Below, one piece after another: positions 31,860-42,277 of a stretch of DNA of 64,000 nucleotides. Made by a program: the position numbers and the translations under genes. The notes under the pieces are model-generated. The model searched no databases, was not told the origin of the DNA, and saw only the letters and a list, made by a program, of their open reading frames with translations. The DNA is from Caecitellus pseudoparvulus (taxonomy: Eukaryota; Bigyra: Bicosoecida). Every line of letters begins with the position of its first letter. Position 1 is the first letter of the stretch. The DNA lies in NCBI GenBank assembly GCA_965644315.1, contig CBFFRQ010000013.1:62001-126000 (forward strand), read 5' to 3'.

Positions 31860-33269
31860 TCACTTGTGCGCCGGCACGGCAGTGGCAGCCTCCCACGGCG
31901 GCAAGATGAGTGCTTGCGCCACTTGTGCTGCCAGTTCCCGAGTTCGCTCAGGGCGTTTCGCAGCTGCTGCGACCAGCGCGGAGGCAGTGGCCTGCAACTG
32001 GCCTGGTGCGCTGCCACTGCCCAGCACTCCCTGCACCCACACTGGGTCCACACTGCACACCAGGCCATTCATGTCGTCATGCGCCTTCATGGCGTCTTCC
32101 TGCAGCAGCGCCAGCCCAGCTAGTGGCCGCTCCGACACAGCCCACGGGTCAAGGTCACGCTCCTGCACCAAGTCAGGGTGCGACGCAGGCACGCTGACGA
32201 CCTGTGTGGCATGGGCTGCCCGAGCAGCTAGCGCGCCCTGCACAGCCGAGGCGAAGTCCGCCACGGCCGAGCTGGGCGTCGCCTGCAACGCACCAGACAC
32301 AGCCCGGTGAGCTGAGCGGCTCAACACACACGCACGCAGCAGTGTCAGCGCAGCGGTCACGTCGGCCTCCGGAGCGTCTGCCTGTGCCGCAGTTTGCAAC
32401 GCCCACTGCAGGGTGCCGCTCAGGAGCAGGCAGTGCAGCAGGGGCTCTCGCGGCCACGTGTGGTGCAGCAGCGTGTGCCACACGCCACTGGCGGCCCACA
32501 AATGCCGCAGGCGGGTCAAGCACACCGCCAGCGTGTCCTGCACGGTGGGCGGGGCGTTCCTCCACAACACGCCCACGGAGGCCAGCATGCCGAGCAGGCC
32601 ACCCTTGAGCTGTGCCAGCGCAGCAGGCGGCTGCGCCATGCACGCCAGGGTGAGCAACCCGGCCAGCACTTCAGCCGCCGTGGCAGGTGCCGAGTCCACC
32701 GATGCCGTGAACATGGACGCCAGCAGCTCCCCACACCGGCAAGCCACAGGTTCAGGCTCGGCATACATGCCATCCAACAGGCCGTCCCGGATCATGGGCC
32801 AGAAGCCATTGCCCAGGACATCCCCCGGGGAGAAGCGTTTCAGCAGCGAAACTCCGCGTGCCCGGCACACCTTTGCAGCGGGCGTGCCGTGTGCTGCAGG
32901 GGCGGCAGCCGCAGCGGAAGACGGCTGCGGTCGAAAATCACCCCCCACAACGCCATACAGGCAGCGGGCAGCGACGGCCAGGTCTGCCATGGGCGGCAGC
33001 GGCGGCAAGTCCGAGAAGCTGATGACGCCGTCCGCCTCGGACGCACCACTGGCCTCCCACCAGTCATCCGCCGCCTTGCCACTGCCCTCGGCGGCGTCCC
33101 ACGCGTCGCTGGTGACCATGCCCCACAACACAGCCGGCTGCTTCACCTCGCCCAGCTCCGCCTCCACCCCCGCCACATACGCCTCGGCAGCTGCATTCGC
33201 GGCAGCCGGCGTGGCGGCCGGCGGCAGTGCGGGGCAGGCCAGCAGGCGGGAGCCTGCCTCGGCGGCCAT
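31860..33269 (-). CDS. Unknown helical-repeat-like protein
   Basis: Single exon, 469 aa, rich in Ala and Leu. GDVLGNGFWPMIRDGLLDGMY and the following Leu-rich helices look like ARM/HEAT repeats, but no family is certain. There are no membrane segments or catalytic motifs. The ATG at 33269 is the first in frame with a plausible context; the frame stays open upstream without a better start. It is divergent from the dynein docking gene. Confidence 0.55.
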   Translation of the reverse strand: MAAEAGSRLLACPALPPAATPAAANAAAEAYVAGVEAELGEVKQPAVLWGMVTSDAWDAAEGSGKAADDWWEASGASEADGVISFSDLPPLPPMADLAVAARCLYGVVGGDFRPQPSSAAAAAPAAHGTPAAKVCRARGVSLLKRFSPGDVLGNGFWPMIRDGLLDGMYAEPEPVACRCGELLASMFTASVDSAPATAAEVLAGLLTLACMAQPPAALAQLKGGLLGMLASVGVLWRNAPPTVQDTLAVCLTRLRHLWAASGVWHTLLHHTWPREPLLHCLLLSGTLQWALQTAAQADAPEADVTAALTLLRACVLSRSAHRAVSGALQATPSSAVADFASAVQGALAARAAHATQVVSVPASHPDLVQERDLDPWAVSERPLAGLALLQEDAMKAHDDMNGLVCSVDPVWVQGVLGSGSAPGQLQATASALVAAAAKRPERTRELAAQVAQALILPPWEAATAVPAHK

Positions 33270-33552
33270 GGCGGGCGACGGCACACCGCCAGCGTCATGC
33301 AAGCGGCGCCAGTGCTGCGTTGTCCCCTCTGCCTGTGCTTGGCGCGCGTGACATTTGCGCGGGGCGCGGCATTGCTCAGCTCCGGGACAGTGTGGCACAT
33401 GCGCCAAAAGAACCCACCCTGCACCGCCGCTGCCGCCTGCCGCACAAGCGAACGGCCACACTGTGAAGCGCTGTAGACTGTTGAACCTTCCGTGGTAGCG
33501 GCAGTGAGGTCTCCCCGCGCGCCTCCCGTGCGCTGCGCGTGGCAGCTGCAGC

Positions 33553-35596
33553 ATGGCGGCCAGGGCCAGCGCAGACATGGGCGCCGCCGACACAGAGGCG
33601 GCGCTGCTGGCTGAGTTGCAGGCAGAGTATGCAGGCATGGAGGCTGCACGCAAGACATACTCTGAGGAGAGCCAGGCCGTCATCAAGGAGCAGAAGCTGC
33701 TCATGGAGGCGCTGACGACGGAGAATGCAGTGCGTGAAACGCCGGCGCAACGCTCGCGGCCTGCGCGGGACCGCGCGCTGCCAGCGCGTCGCCCCCGCAG
33801 GCCCTCACGAAGGAGCTGAAACTGCAGAGCAAGATGGACAAGGGCAAGCGCAAGGGCAGTCGGAGCAAGCCTCTGTCAGAGCAGCGTGAGTGGTGCGGTG
33901 GGTGTGCCGGTAACGTGTGCCGGCGACCGTGCACGGTCGCTGGGCGTCACCTCCGCACAGTGCGCACGTTCAAGGCGGCGGTGGCGGCAGAGGAGAAGAA
34001 GGCAGTTGCCCTGACCAAGAGCATTGACCAGACCAGGTCCCAGATCACAGCCCTGGTGCGTGGCGGGGCGCGGAGGCTTGCCGGCCCGCACGGCAACGCA
34101 ACGTGAGCGCGCTGCCGCCCCCCGCACAGCAAGCGGAGATGGGCGGCGCCAACGCCGCCCTGGAGAGCCACCGGCAGATCCAGAAACAGACTCGCATCTT
34201 GGAAAACCGCCTGGACAAGGCCCTGCAGAAGTACAACGAGACGCTGGCCTCCAACAAGGCGTTGCGGCGGGACATTGACTCCCTGCGCCAGGAGCGCCTG
34301 AGTTTTGAGCGGCAGTACGGGCGCATGGACAAGGAGCTGCAGGGCATCAAGCAGCAGATGGCAGACGTCATCGAAGCTGCCAACGAAGCGTACGAGATCC
34401 GGGACAACGCGGAGTTCCACGCGGCGGAAATGCGGTCGGAAATGGAGCGGGAGCGGGCGGAGTTTACCCGCTTGCTGTCCGAGGTGGAGGGGCGCATTGC
34501 AGAGGAAGAGGCCCGTGTGCGGCGCATGGATGAAGCGACCAAGGGCGCGCTGACGGCGTCTGAGGAGGCCCAGCTGCAGGCAGAGTTGACGGCGGGGGAG
34601 CGCAAGGTGGAGTTGACGCGGGCCAAGGTGGCGCGGGCGGCGGACAAGATCGCGTATTACGAGGAGGCCTTCACGAAGATCCGCACGGCGACGGGCATCT
34701 CCGACATCAAGCAGCTGGTGGCGACGTTCATGCGCAACGAGGAGGAGAACTTCTCCCTCTTCAACTTCATCGCTGAGCAGAACGCGGAAATTGAAGGCTT
34801 GGAGGAGAGCCTGGCTGCGCTGGAGTCCGACGCCGTGCGCGCTGCCAAGACCCGGGGTGCAGTCGTGTCAGCTGACCGGGGCCGCCTGAAGCCGCTGCTG
34901 GAGGAGAAGCAGGCGCTGGAGGCGGCGACGGCGGCGCTGGAGGGGCGCTTCGTGCGGGCCAAGGAGCTGGTGGGGTCGGTGTGCGCCGCGGTGCAGCGGT
35001 GTTTCGCCGTCGTCGGCTGCGACGAGGCGGCCATGCGGGAGCTGGTCGCAGACGGCACCGTCACCGCCGGCAACGCCATGCAGTTCCTGGGCGTCATCGA
35101 GCAGCGCGTGACTGAGGCACTGCAGCAGTACGTCGGCGTGAAGCTGGCGGCAGCGCGGGGGGGGGGGAGGGGGGGGGGGGGCGCCCCTGCTGCCGCCCCC
35201 CCTGCTGGCCCACGCCCAGCCTCGGCCACCGTGCCGCGCGCGCCGGGCCGGGGCGGCAGCGGCAAGCCACGCCCCGCCTCAGCGACGCCCGCTGCCGCCT
35301 CAGGCATGGGCAGTCTACTAGGGACGGGGGCGGGGCCTCGGTGGCGCCACGGCGCGCTGTCGTCGGTGCGGGTGCAGGCGCCAGAGCTGAACTTCTTTGG
35401 CGGGGACAGTGATGAGGAGGGCAGCGTCGGGCCGGGCATGCCGCCGTTTGGCGGCGCCACGGCAGCCTTCAGCGAGAGCAGGGACGCCAAACCCCTCTCT
35501 GTGGCAGAGCTCAAGCGCATGACGCGTGGCGACGTCAAGCGTTTCCAGCGCTCCGTGGGAGCCTCCCTCATCTCCACGCCAGCGGCGGACCAGTGA
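33553..35596 (+). CDS. ODAD1: Outer dynein arm docking complex subunit (CCDC63/CCDC114, DC2 type)
   Basis: Four exons (33553-33729, 33801-33885, 33961-34055, 34130-35596) give 607 aa. It is coiled coil throughout, with the family blocks LENRLDKALQKYNETLA, RRDIDSLRQERLSFE, ANEAYEIRDNAEF, YYEEAFTKIRTATGISDI and FMRNEEENFSLFNFIAEQN. In Chlamydomonas this is DC2 (ODA1), which with its partners anchors outer dynein arms on doublet microtubules. It therefore shows motile cilia. The last 130 residues are Gly/Pro/Ala-rich and specific to this organism. A GAAACG sits at nt 7 of intron 1. Confidence 0.88.
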
Positions 35597-35741
35597 CTCG
35601 TGCGGGGGAGGGGGTCACCCATGCTCGGCGCCCGCTCACAGTGTGCACTTTTCAATACACGCGTTCATACGAGAGGTGCTCCTCCACCGTGGTCGCGCTG
35701 CACTGCTCCACACTTGCGCAGGGAGCAGGAGTCGAGGCGCA

Positions 35742-35756
35742 GTTTCATCGTGAAAC
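35742..35756. promoter_or_regulatory. GTTTCA-TCG-TGAAAC palindrome before the SelO start
   Basis: A perfect 6-bp inverted repeat with a 3-nt spacer, ending 10 nt before the SelO ATG. Confidence 0.5.
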
Positions 35757-35766
35757 GTGGAGCGAC

Positions 35767-38144
35767 ATGGCTGCACAGGCCACGGAACAGGGGGGGCAGG
35801 GCGAGGGCAGCATTCCTTTCAAACTCGAGGCAGGCATACTGAAGCGCCTCCCCGTGGACGCATCGCATGATGCAGGCACCCGGGAGGTGAGTAGAGTTCT
35901 TCACGTGCCTGGCGTGGAATTCGGCGCACCACGCTCGCCCCGCCGTCGCAGACTCCGGGGGTGGCCTTCGCCACTGTGGAGCCGACACCAGTCAAGGAAC
36001 CCCGCATCATCGCGGCGTCCCAGTCTGCGCTTGCCTTGCTGGGTGCCCCTGCGGGCTATGCAGAGGCCGTGCAGGGGGACGACGGTGACGTGGCTGCCGT
36101 CTTTGCTGGCAACACGCCCTTCCCCGGCGCAGTGCACGCGGCACACTGCTACTGCGGGCACCAATTCGGGCACTTTGCAGGGCAGCTGGGGGATGGGGCT
36201 GCCATCTATGCTGGCCGTGTGCAGGGGCAGGAGGTGCAGTTCAAGGGGTCTGGAAAAACGCCCTACTCCCGCTCAGCCGACGGGCGCAAAGTGCTGCGCA
36301 GTTCCCTGAGGGAATACCTCGCATCGGAGCACATGGCAGCACTGGGCATCCCCACGACTCGGGCGGCGGCTCTGGTGCTGTCCGCCAGCACAGTGGTGCG
36401 CGACCCGCAGTACGACGGAAACGCCCTCGCCGAGCGCTGCGCTGTGGTGACTCGCGTCGCCCCCACCTTCCTGCGCTTCGGCAGCTTCGAAGTGGTCAAG
36501 GACACAGACAAACTGACGGGGCGGGCTGGTCCCTCGCCGGGCGACGTGGCCCTGCTTGCTCGACTGGTTGACGTCACGGCTCAGGAGCACTTTCCGCAGC
36601 TGTGGGCAGAGCACATGCCTGCTGGCACTGAGCCTGCACCGCTGCCGTCGCCAGCTGCAGGCTGGGACGGCAGCGCCCCTGTGCCACTCACCTCCGGTGC
36701 TGCAGAGGACACGGCCGCTCCCCACCGTGGCAAGTTGCTCGGTGCGGTGTTTTCGGAAGTGGCAGCCCGCACGGCACGCCTGGTGGCGCAGTGGGCGGGC
36801 GTGGGGTGGTGCCACGGGGTCCTGAACACGGACAACATGAGCATCCTGGGGCTGACGCTGGACTACGGCCCCTACGGCTTCATGGACGCCATGGACTTCC
36901 ACCACATCTGCAACGGCTCGGACGATGGCGGGCGGTACACGTACGCCAAGCAAGCGCCCGTGTGTCGGTGGAACTTGCAGCGCCTGGCTGACTGCTGGCG
37001 CCTGCTGGCACCTGTGGAGCTGTCGCAGGAGGCGACGGAGGCCCTGCTGCAGGAGGCCTTCGACGACACGTTCGCGGCCGCGCACACAGAGCTCTTCGCG
37101 GCCAAGCTGGGGCTGGACCTGCGGCCGTTGGAGGAAGCGGAGGCGGCGGCGGCGGCAGGAGGCCACTCCGGCACCGCATCCCTCATCACCAGCCTCATGT
37201 CCCTCATGCACACCACCAAGGCAGACTTCACCATCACCTTCCGAGCCCTCACACGCCTGCCCCTGCCCCTGCCCACGCACATCGCCACTGCCCTGCGTGA
37301 CGCGCTGCCGGGCGCGGACACCGCCCCCCTCCCGGGGGTGGGCTGGGAGGATGTGCAGGTGGAGGGGGGGGACGACTCCACTTCCACAGTGCAGCTGCCC
37401 ACCGGCAGCGAGCCCGTCCTGCGCTACATCGTGCAGCGGTGTGCCTCCTTGGCCACGCAGGTGGCAGCCACCAAGGGCCGCCTGCCGGATGAACAGTTGG
37501 CGCTGTTCGCACAGTTGCTGGGGGCGGGCGACCCCCGCATGCGGCCCCACGCCGACACCATCCGCAAGGAGCTGGCCCTGCGCAAGCGCCGCGCGGCGCT
37601 ACAGCGCCTCACGCAGCAGCAGCTGACGGCAGCCAATCGCAAGGCCTGGGCGGAGTGGCTGGCAGTGTACAGTCGGCGCCTGGCAGCGGATGCGGCATCC
37701 ACGATGCCGGGCCCCGGCGCCGAGGCGGACACGTGCCTGCCCAGCGCCCTGCAGGTGGTGCGGGGGCGCCTGGACCGGTCTCTCGCCAAGTGCCCTCGGT
37801 ATGTGCTGCGAAATTACATCGCCCAGGCCGTCATCGCAGCAGTGGAGGGGGGGGACGCCTCAGCGCTGCAGGCGGCGCAGAGCGTGCTGCTGGACCCGTA
37901 CGACCTCAAGGGCCCCGCCACCGCCACCGCCTTCCTCTCTGGCTACAGCCCTCAGGCAGTCGTGCTGGCAGCTGCGGTGGACGGCACCGCCCTGCCCATG
38001 CCTGCAGCTGACATTGCTGGCGCCGGTTGTGGCACTGACGAGGCCAGCGGCGCTGGTGTCTGCTCGGCCCCCGGCAAGATCGTCGCGTACGACCAGGAAC
38101 CCCCGTCATGGGCGACAGGCCTGTGTGTTACCTGCTCCTCCTGA
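35767..38144 (+). CDS. SELENOO: SelO protein adenylyltransferase (AMPylase), probable selenoprotein
   Basis: Two exons (35767-35886, 35952-38144) give 770 aa to the TGA. YCGHQFGHFAGQLGDGAA, FKGSGKTPYSRSADGRKVLRSS, GIPTTRAAALV and LNTDNMSILGLTLDYGP are the SelO pseudokinase blocks; the Lys, the Asn of DNM and the Asp of DYGP bind AMPylation substrates and metals. SelO adds AMP to mitochondrial redox proteins. The frame ends LCVTCSS-TGA, where animal SelO has CSSU with selenocysteine near the end. Here the frame after TGA has no nearby stop, so readthrough plus splicing, or true termination, both remain open. The ATG lies 11 nt after a GTTTCA/TGAAAC palindrome. Confidence 0.92.
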
Positions 38145-38160
38145 GCGAGTGGCACGTGTG

Positions 38161-38191
38161 TGTGTCGGCGGCGTGTGGCAGCGCCGACGCA
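38161..38191 (+). promoter_or_regulatory. Stable hairpin just after the SelO TGA
   Basis: Ten paired bases (TGTGTCGGCG with CGCCGACGCA, one G-T wobble) enclose an 11-nt loop, starting 16 nt after the TGA. Its position resembles the recoding stem-loop after the UGA of selenoprotein N. It is not a SECIS: the tandem G-A core is absent. It could also be incidental in GC-rich DNA. Confidence 0.4.
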
Positions 38192-38275
38192 CTGTGCGCC
38201 GCAGTTCAAATCCACCGCACCACGTGTTACGCAAGGCCGGCGCAGCGCAGGCCAGCACCAACCCCACCCTCAGCC

Positions 38276-39868
38276 ATGGCTGCCGCAGCTTCCAAGGCGC
38301 CTCCTGCGCCAGAGGGGCCCCCCTCGCCGCCCCCCGGCGCCAAGCGCAAGACCAAGAGCCAGAAGGCTCTCGCGAAGGTCAAGACGCGCTTCTCGTTCGT
38401 GGCAGGGCTCGGCTCCAGCGGCATGCGGGCAGTGGAGGAGGGCAGTGGAGAGAGCGTCGGTTTCTGGAAAGGCCTCAAGAATGCCAAGCGCCGCATCAGC
38501 CAGCAAGTGAGTCCTGCTGCGCCCCGTGTACAGAGGCAGGTGCTGGTGCACTGCGCCTGTTTGCCGCAGGCTCTGTCCAAGATCGGCTACGGCAAGGACA
38601 GCGAGGACGCACACTACAAGGAGAGGAAGGCGCGCATCCTGGAGTTGCAGGGGCGGTACGAACGCTTTTCGAAGTTCCTGGGGCAGTACTTGGACAGCGC
38701 TCGAGGTGCGCAGCCCGCCCCGTCGCAGTGCGACACTGCCTAGCACGCTTCGCCCTGCGCCCCGCCCACAGCCATGTGCTCTGCCGCGGCGGAGCTGTCC
38801 ACGGAAGCCCAGAACCTGTTTTCAGGCTGCCCGCCGGAGTACACTGAAGTGCTGAGCACCATGTGCGGCGCCTTGACGCGCATCGACACGGAGCTGCGGC
38901 AGGAGCTGGATGAGGTGATGACGGAGGCGGTCATCGCCCCCATCGACGCGGTGGTGGACGTCATGAACGAAGTGCGCGTGGACATGCACGGGCGGGAGTA
39001 CTTGAAGCTGGACTTCGACGCCCACCACCGCAAGGTGGCCTCCCTCAAAGCCAAGGGCACCACTGACCCCGCCGAGCTGCGCAAGCTGGACTCCAAGCTG
39101 GCACAGGACCGGGAGGGCCTGGCAGCCACCACCAAGGCCCTGTACGACGCCTTTGACGACATGGAGCGCAAGCGCTGGAGCGTCATCACGTCCGAGCTCA
39201 ACGCGTTTGTGTCGGCACAGACGGCGTTTTTCCAGCGCGCAGCAGAGGTAACGCGGGGCATGGCCACCTTCCCCGCTGAACTGCCGCGGGCGCCCATCCC
39301 CCTCACAGCTGCTACATCCACCCCCTTTGGCCCCATCACGCCACAAGGGCACCTGCCTGGCTTCCCACACCTGTATGGGGAGGGCCCCCCCCCATCAGCA
39401 GGGGAAGTGGGAGTCAAGGGCGCAGGGGGTGCCGGCACGCGTCGGCCCCACAGGGCCACCCTGCAGCCCACCGTGTCAGACCCGTCCAGCCCAGCCCCCC
39501 AGCAGGCTGGCGTCAAGGCGTACCCGACGGTGGCAGCCATTCCCCCCGCTGTGGCGCAGGCCGCCGCCGCCTCCCACCGCCGCCGCAGCAGTGTGAGCGA
39601 GGACCCCTCGCACGCCGCTGCAGCGAAAGCCGCGGTGGCAGCTAGTCGCCAGGCACCGCCCCCCACACCCCCCGTTCCGCGCAAGGCCGCTGACCGTGTG
39701 CGGGCCTGCTTCAAGTTCAGCCCCAGCTCGCCGGATGAGCTGGGCATGGCGGTGGGGGATGTGGTGGAGGTGCTGCGACGGCACGACGACGGGTGGGGCG
39801 AGGGCATGAACACCACCTCTGGCCAGCGGGGCATGTTTCCCCTGAACTACGTCGAGCCACTGGCCTGA
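38276..39868 (+). CDS. Amphiphysin/Rvs167-like BAR and SH3 domain protein
   Basis: Three exons (38276-38506, 38570-38705, 38772-39868) give 487 aa. The BAR domain covers about 75-325: YGKDSEDAHYKERKARILEL, DAVVDVMNEVRVDMH, LKLDFDAHHRKVASLKAK, RKLDSKLAQDREGL. A Pro/Ala/Ser-rich linker leads to a C-terminal SH3: RACFKFSPSSPDELGMAVGD, DDGWGEGMN, GMFPLNYVEPL. Such proteins bend membranes during endocytosis and recruit partners through SH3. The splices CAGCAA|gtgagt and CGAG|gtgcgc restore the frame. Confidence 0.78.
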
Positions 39869-39976
39869 GGGCCGGGGTGGCGCCTGGGCTGCGTCAGGCC
39901 TCAAGATGGGCCTGCCAGTCCCCCCCCCCCCCGTGTCTGCGGGGCAGCCGCCAGGTCCAGGCAGCTGCCCTGCCAG

Positions 39977-39983
39977 TATAAAT
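39977..39983 (+). promoter_or_regulatory. TATA-like element
   Basis: TATAAAT about 110 nt upstream of the F-box-like ATG, one of very few AT-rich hexamers in this region. It overlaps AATGCAAT, which may instead belong to the 3' end of the BAR-SH3 gene. Confidence 0.35.
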
Positions 39984-40093
39984 GCAATGTCCGAGTGACG
40001 GCGGTCGTGCAGCTGGCCCTGAGGGCACTGCCTGTGCTAGCGCCCAGGAGGCCGAGCACTGTGACGAGCCGTGCACGTGATCGCGTGTCCAGG

Positions 40094-40382
40094 ATGCAGG
40101 CCGAGGGGCAGCCTGGCGGGGCTATGTTCGAGCACCTGAGCTCGTTCGTCCTGTCCAATGTCATGGAGTTCATGACACCCGAGGAGGTGCTGCGGCTGGG
40201 CCGGGTGCGTCTCGTTGCAGGGTGTGGGGCAGGCTCACCACCACGCCTCCTCACGCTTTGCTCGCGGTTGTGGCCTGCTGCAGACGTGCAAGTCCCTGCA
40301 CAGCGCCAGTCACATGCCGGGACTGTGGGGATCGCTCATGGGCACAGAGCAGAGTGACTGCGTGCAGCACACACTTCGTTTG
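40094..40382 (+). CDS. F-box-like N-terminal exons (gene end unresolved)
   Basis: Exons 40094-40204 and 40284-40382 join in phase to give 70 residues: FEHLSSFVLSNVMEFMTPEEVLRLGRTCKSLHSASHMPGLWGSLM, which has the spacing of an F-box (a Skp1-binding motif). What follows is unclear. A third exon from 40465 could end at 40651 inside the next gene. Alternatively a donor at about 40396 could join to 40597 and make these the 5' exons of the membrane protein. Both splice paths keep frame. Confidence 0.4.
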
Positions 40383-40617
40383 GTGGGTGCGTGGTGCGCG
40401 GCGTGGCGAGCGAGCGTGAAACGCGAGGGAAACGTCACGTGGCACCGCATGCCTGCCTGCGACAGGGCGTGAGACGACCATTGCAAGCAGCGAAGCTGGA
40501 ATCGATGCCACTTCTGAAACTGAGCCACACCATGGACAACGCGGACACGACACTGTCCAAGGCAGGACCAAGGCCGTCGTCCCTGAGCGAGAGCGCTTCC
40601 TGCAAGCTGCCAGCGCC

Positions 40618-42262
40618 ATGTCCAAGCACCACGCACGCGCAGGCCTGTTGAGTAACCTGGTCAGCGGCGCGACGGCCATCGCGCTGGGCATTGCTGTCAT
40701 GTGTGTGGCAGTGTTCCTCCCCATGGTGCTGTACAACCATGACATCTTCGGCGATGCCGCTGGGCCCGTCCGCGTGCCGGTGGAGTTCGGCGACCCGCCG
40801 TTGAACCTCGTGGCCGTGACGCGGGGCAGTGGGCGCAACAGGCGCACTGTGCACATACTGCGGGCGCTGGTGCGGCCCCTGTACCCCGTGGAGGAGGAGG
40901 GTGGCCCTGGGCAGGCGTTCCCCGACCTCCCCCTGCCGGACACGGTGCCGGGCGGCGAGGAGGAGGACACGGACGACTGGGAGCAGGCGGGTGTCCTGGA
41001 TGCCGGGCGGTACGGCCGGGAGCCACCGGGGAACTACTGTCCCTGGTGGGTGCCCGGCCCCTTCTGCCGCCTGTACGAGGACTGGTTCCGCTCAGATGCC
41101 TGGGCCGGCAGCGAAGCGGACTTCCTGCCCCTGACCATGGAGTTCGGCTCCGACGCCGCGGCGCGCCTGGCACTGGACAAGGTGCAGCGGAACCAGTTCG
41201 TGCTGCGGGACGAAGACAGCGGGGAGCTGTTTCTGCTATCCTCCCTGCCCAGCAGCTCCTACTTTGCCGTCATGCTGCCACTGGCCGTGGCGGCGGGCGT
41301 GCTGGCGTGCTCCAGCTGGCACGACAAAGTCACGCTGTGGGGGGCCAGCAACGCGGACACCCTGCTGCCGCAGCCGACGCGGGTGTGGATGGCACCATTC
41401 CGGCGGTACCTGTGGCTGCTGCACCCCGTCAGTGTGCAGTTGCTGCCACACGAATCTGCTGGAGCGGTGCTGCAGGGGTGTGCCGCCGTGGCCCTGGCAG
41501 TGTCTGTCGTGCTGCAGCTGGACTTCATGGCCCGCTTCCAGCGCTGTGGGGCGGCTGCCGACTGCGCCGTGCCCACCGCTGGCTACGACATCCCGCCCTG
41601 GCTCTTCAGTCTCGCTCTGCTGGGACCACCCATCTTTTCGTTTGTCATTGGGCGGCGGGCCGCCTTCGTCGGGCAGTGTGTGGACAAGGCCCAGGTTGGC
41701 TTCGTGGAGCACTTCCAGCTGCCGCCGGCGCAGAACGTGGCGTGGCCCGTGGGCCACTCACGCCGGGTGTTCATCAAGCACGATGTGAAGGCCGGCGCCC
41801 CCATCGCGAGGGTGGGTCCAGGAGAGGCGGCCCCTTGCGTGACAGTGCAGGAGGCTCGTGTGGACCTGTGCTGCTTCCGCACCTTCGTGAACAGGCAAGG
41901 GAACCGGAACAACACGCAGACGGACCTGCACTGGAGCGAGTCACACGCGTTCCCCGACTTGGCGGGTGCGCGGGTGCCGGCTGGCACGCCCATCGTTGCG
42001 TCAGCCGAGGTGACCATGCCTGAGCACGTCACGCTGAGCTCTGTGCCGGGGCAAGACAAGCCCTTCTACACGTGGTACTTGAGGTACACTGTGGAGCTGG
42101 CGGGTATGGGGCAGGACTCCCTGCTGCTGCCCATGCACGTGGTGCCGCCGCTGGTCACTGGCGCGGCGGATGAGGTGTTGTCTACGGCGTCGGAGGAGGA
42201 GGAGGGGGGGCGGTGGAGGGGGGTGCCGCGCACGGGGGGGGGGGGGGGGTTGGGGCTTGTGA
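40618..42262 (+). CDS. Polytopic membrane protein of unknown family
   Basis: About 540 aa. Four clear transmembrane segments: near 17-39 (ATAIALGIAVMCVAVFLPMVL), near 220-240, near 285-305 and near 325-345. A long acidic, Pro-rich loop separates TM1 and TM2. The C-terminal soluble part has repeated TPIVASAEVTMPEHVTL-type strands. No family recognised. The 3' end is uncertain: a run of 16 G at 42234-42249 precedes the end. Read as given, the frame continues about 480 nt into the next gene. A one-base shift in the G run gives a stop at 42260. Confidence 0.6.
42234..42249. repeat. Homopolymer of 16 G
   Basis: An uninterrupted run of 16 G at the 3' end of the membrane protein gene. It decides which stop codon is used and is a likely site of sequencing error or length variation. 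Confidence 0.9.
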
Positions 42263-42277
42263 CGGACGCCAGGGCAA

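Noticed and set aside
38160-38510. Readthrough extension of SelO into the BAR-SH3 gene
   Set aside because: The frame is open by GC bias but overlaps the first exon of the next gene; SelO normally ends two residues after Sec.
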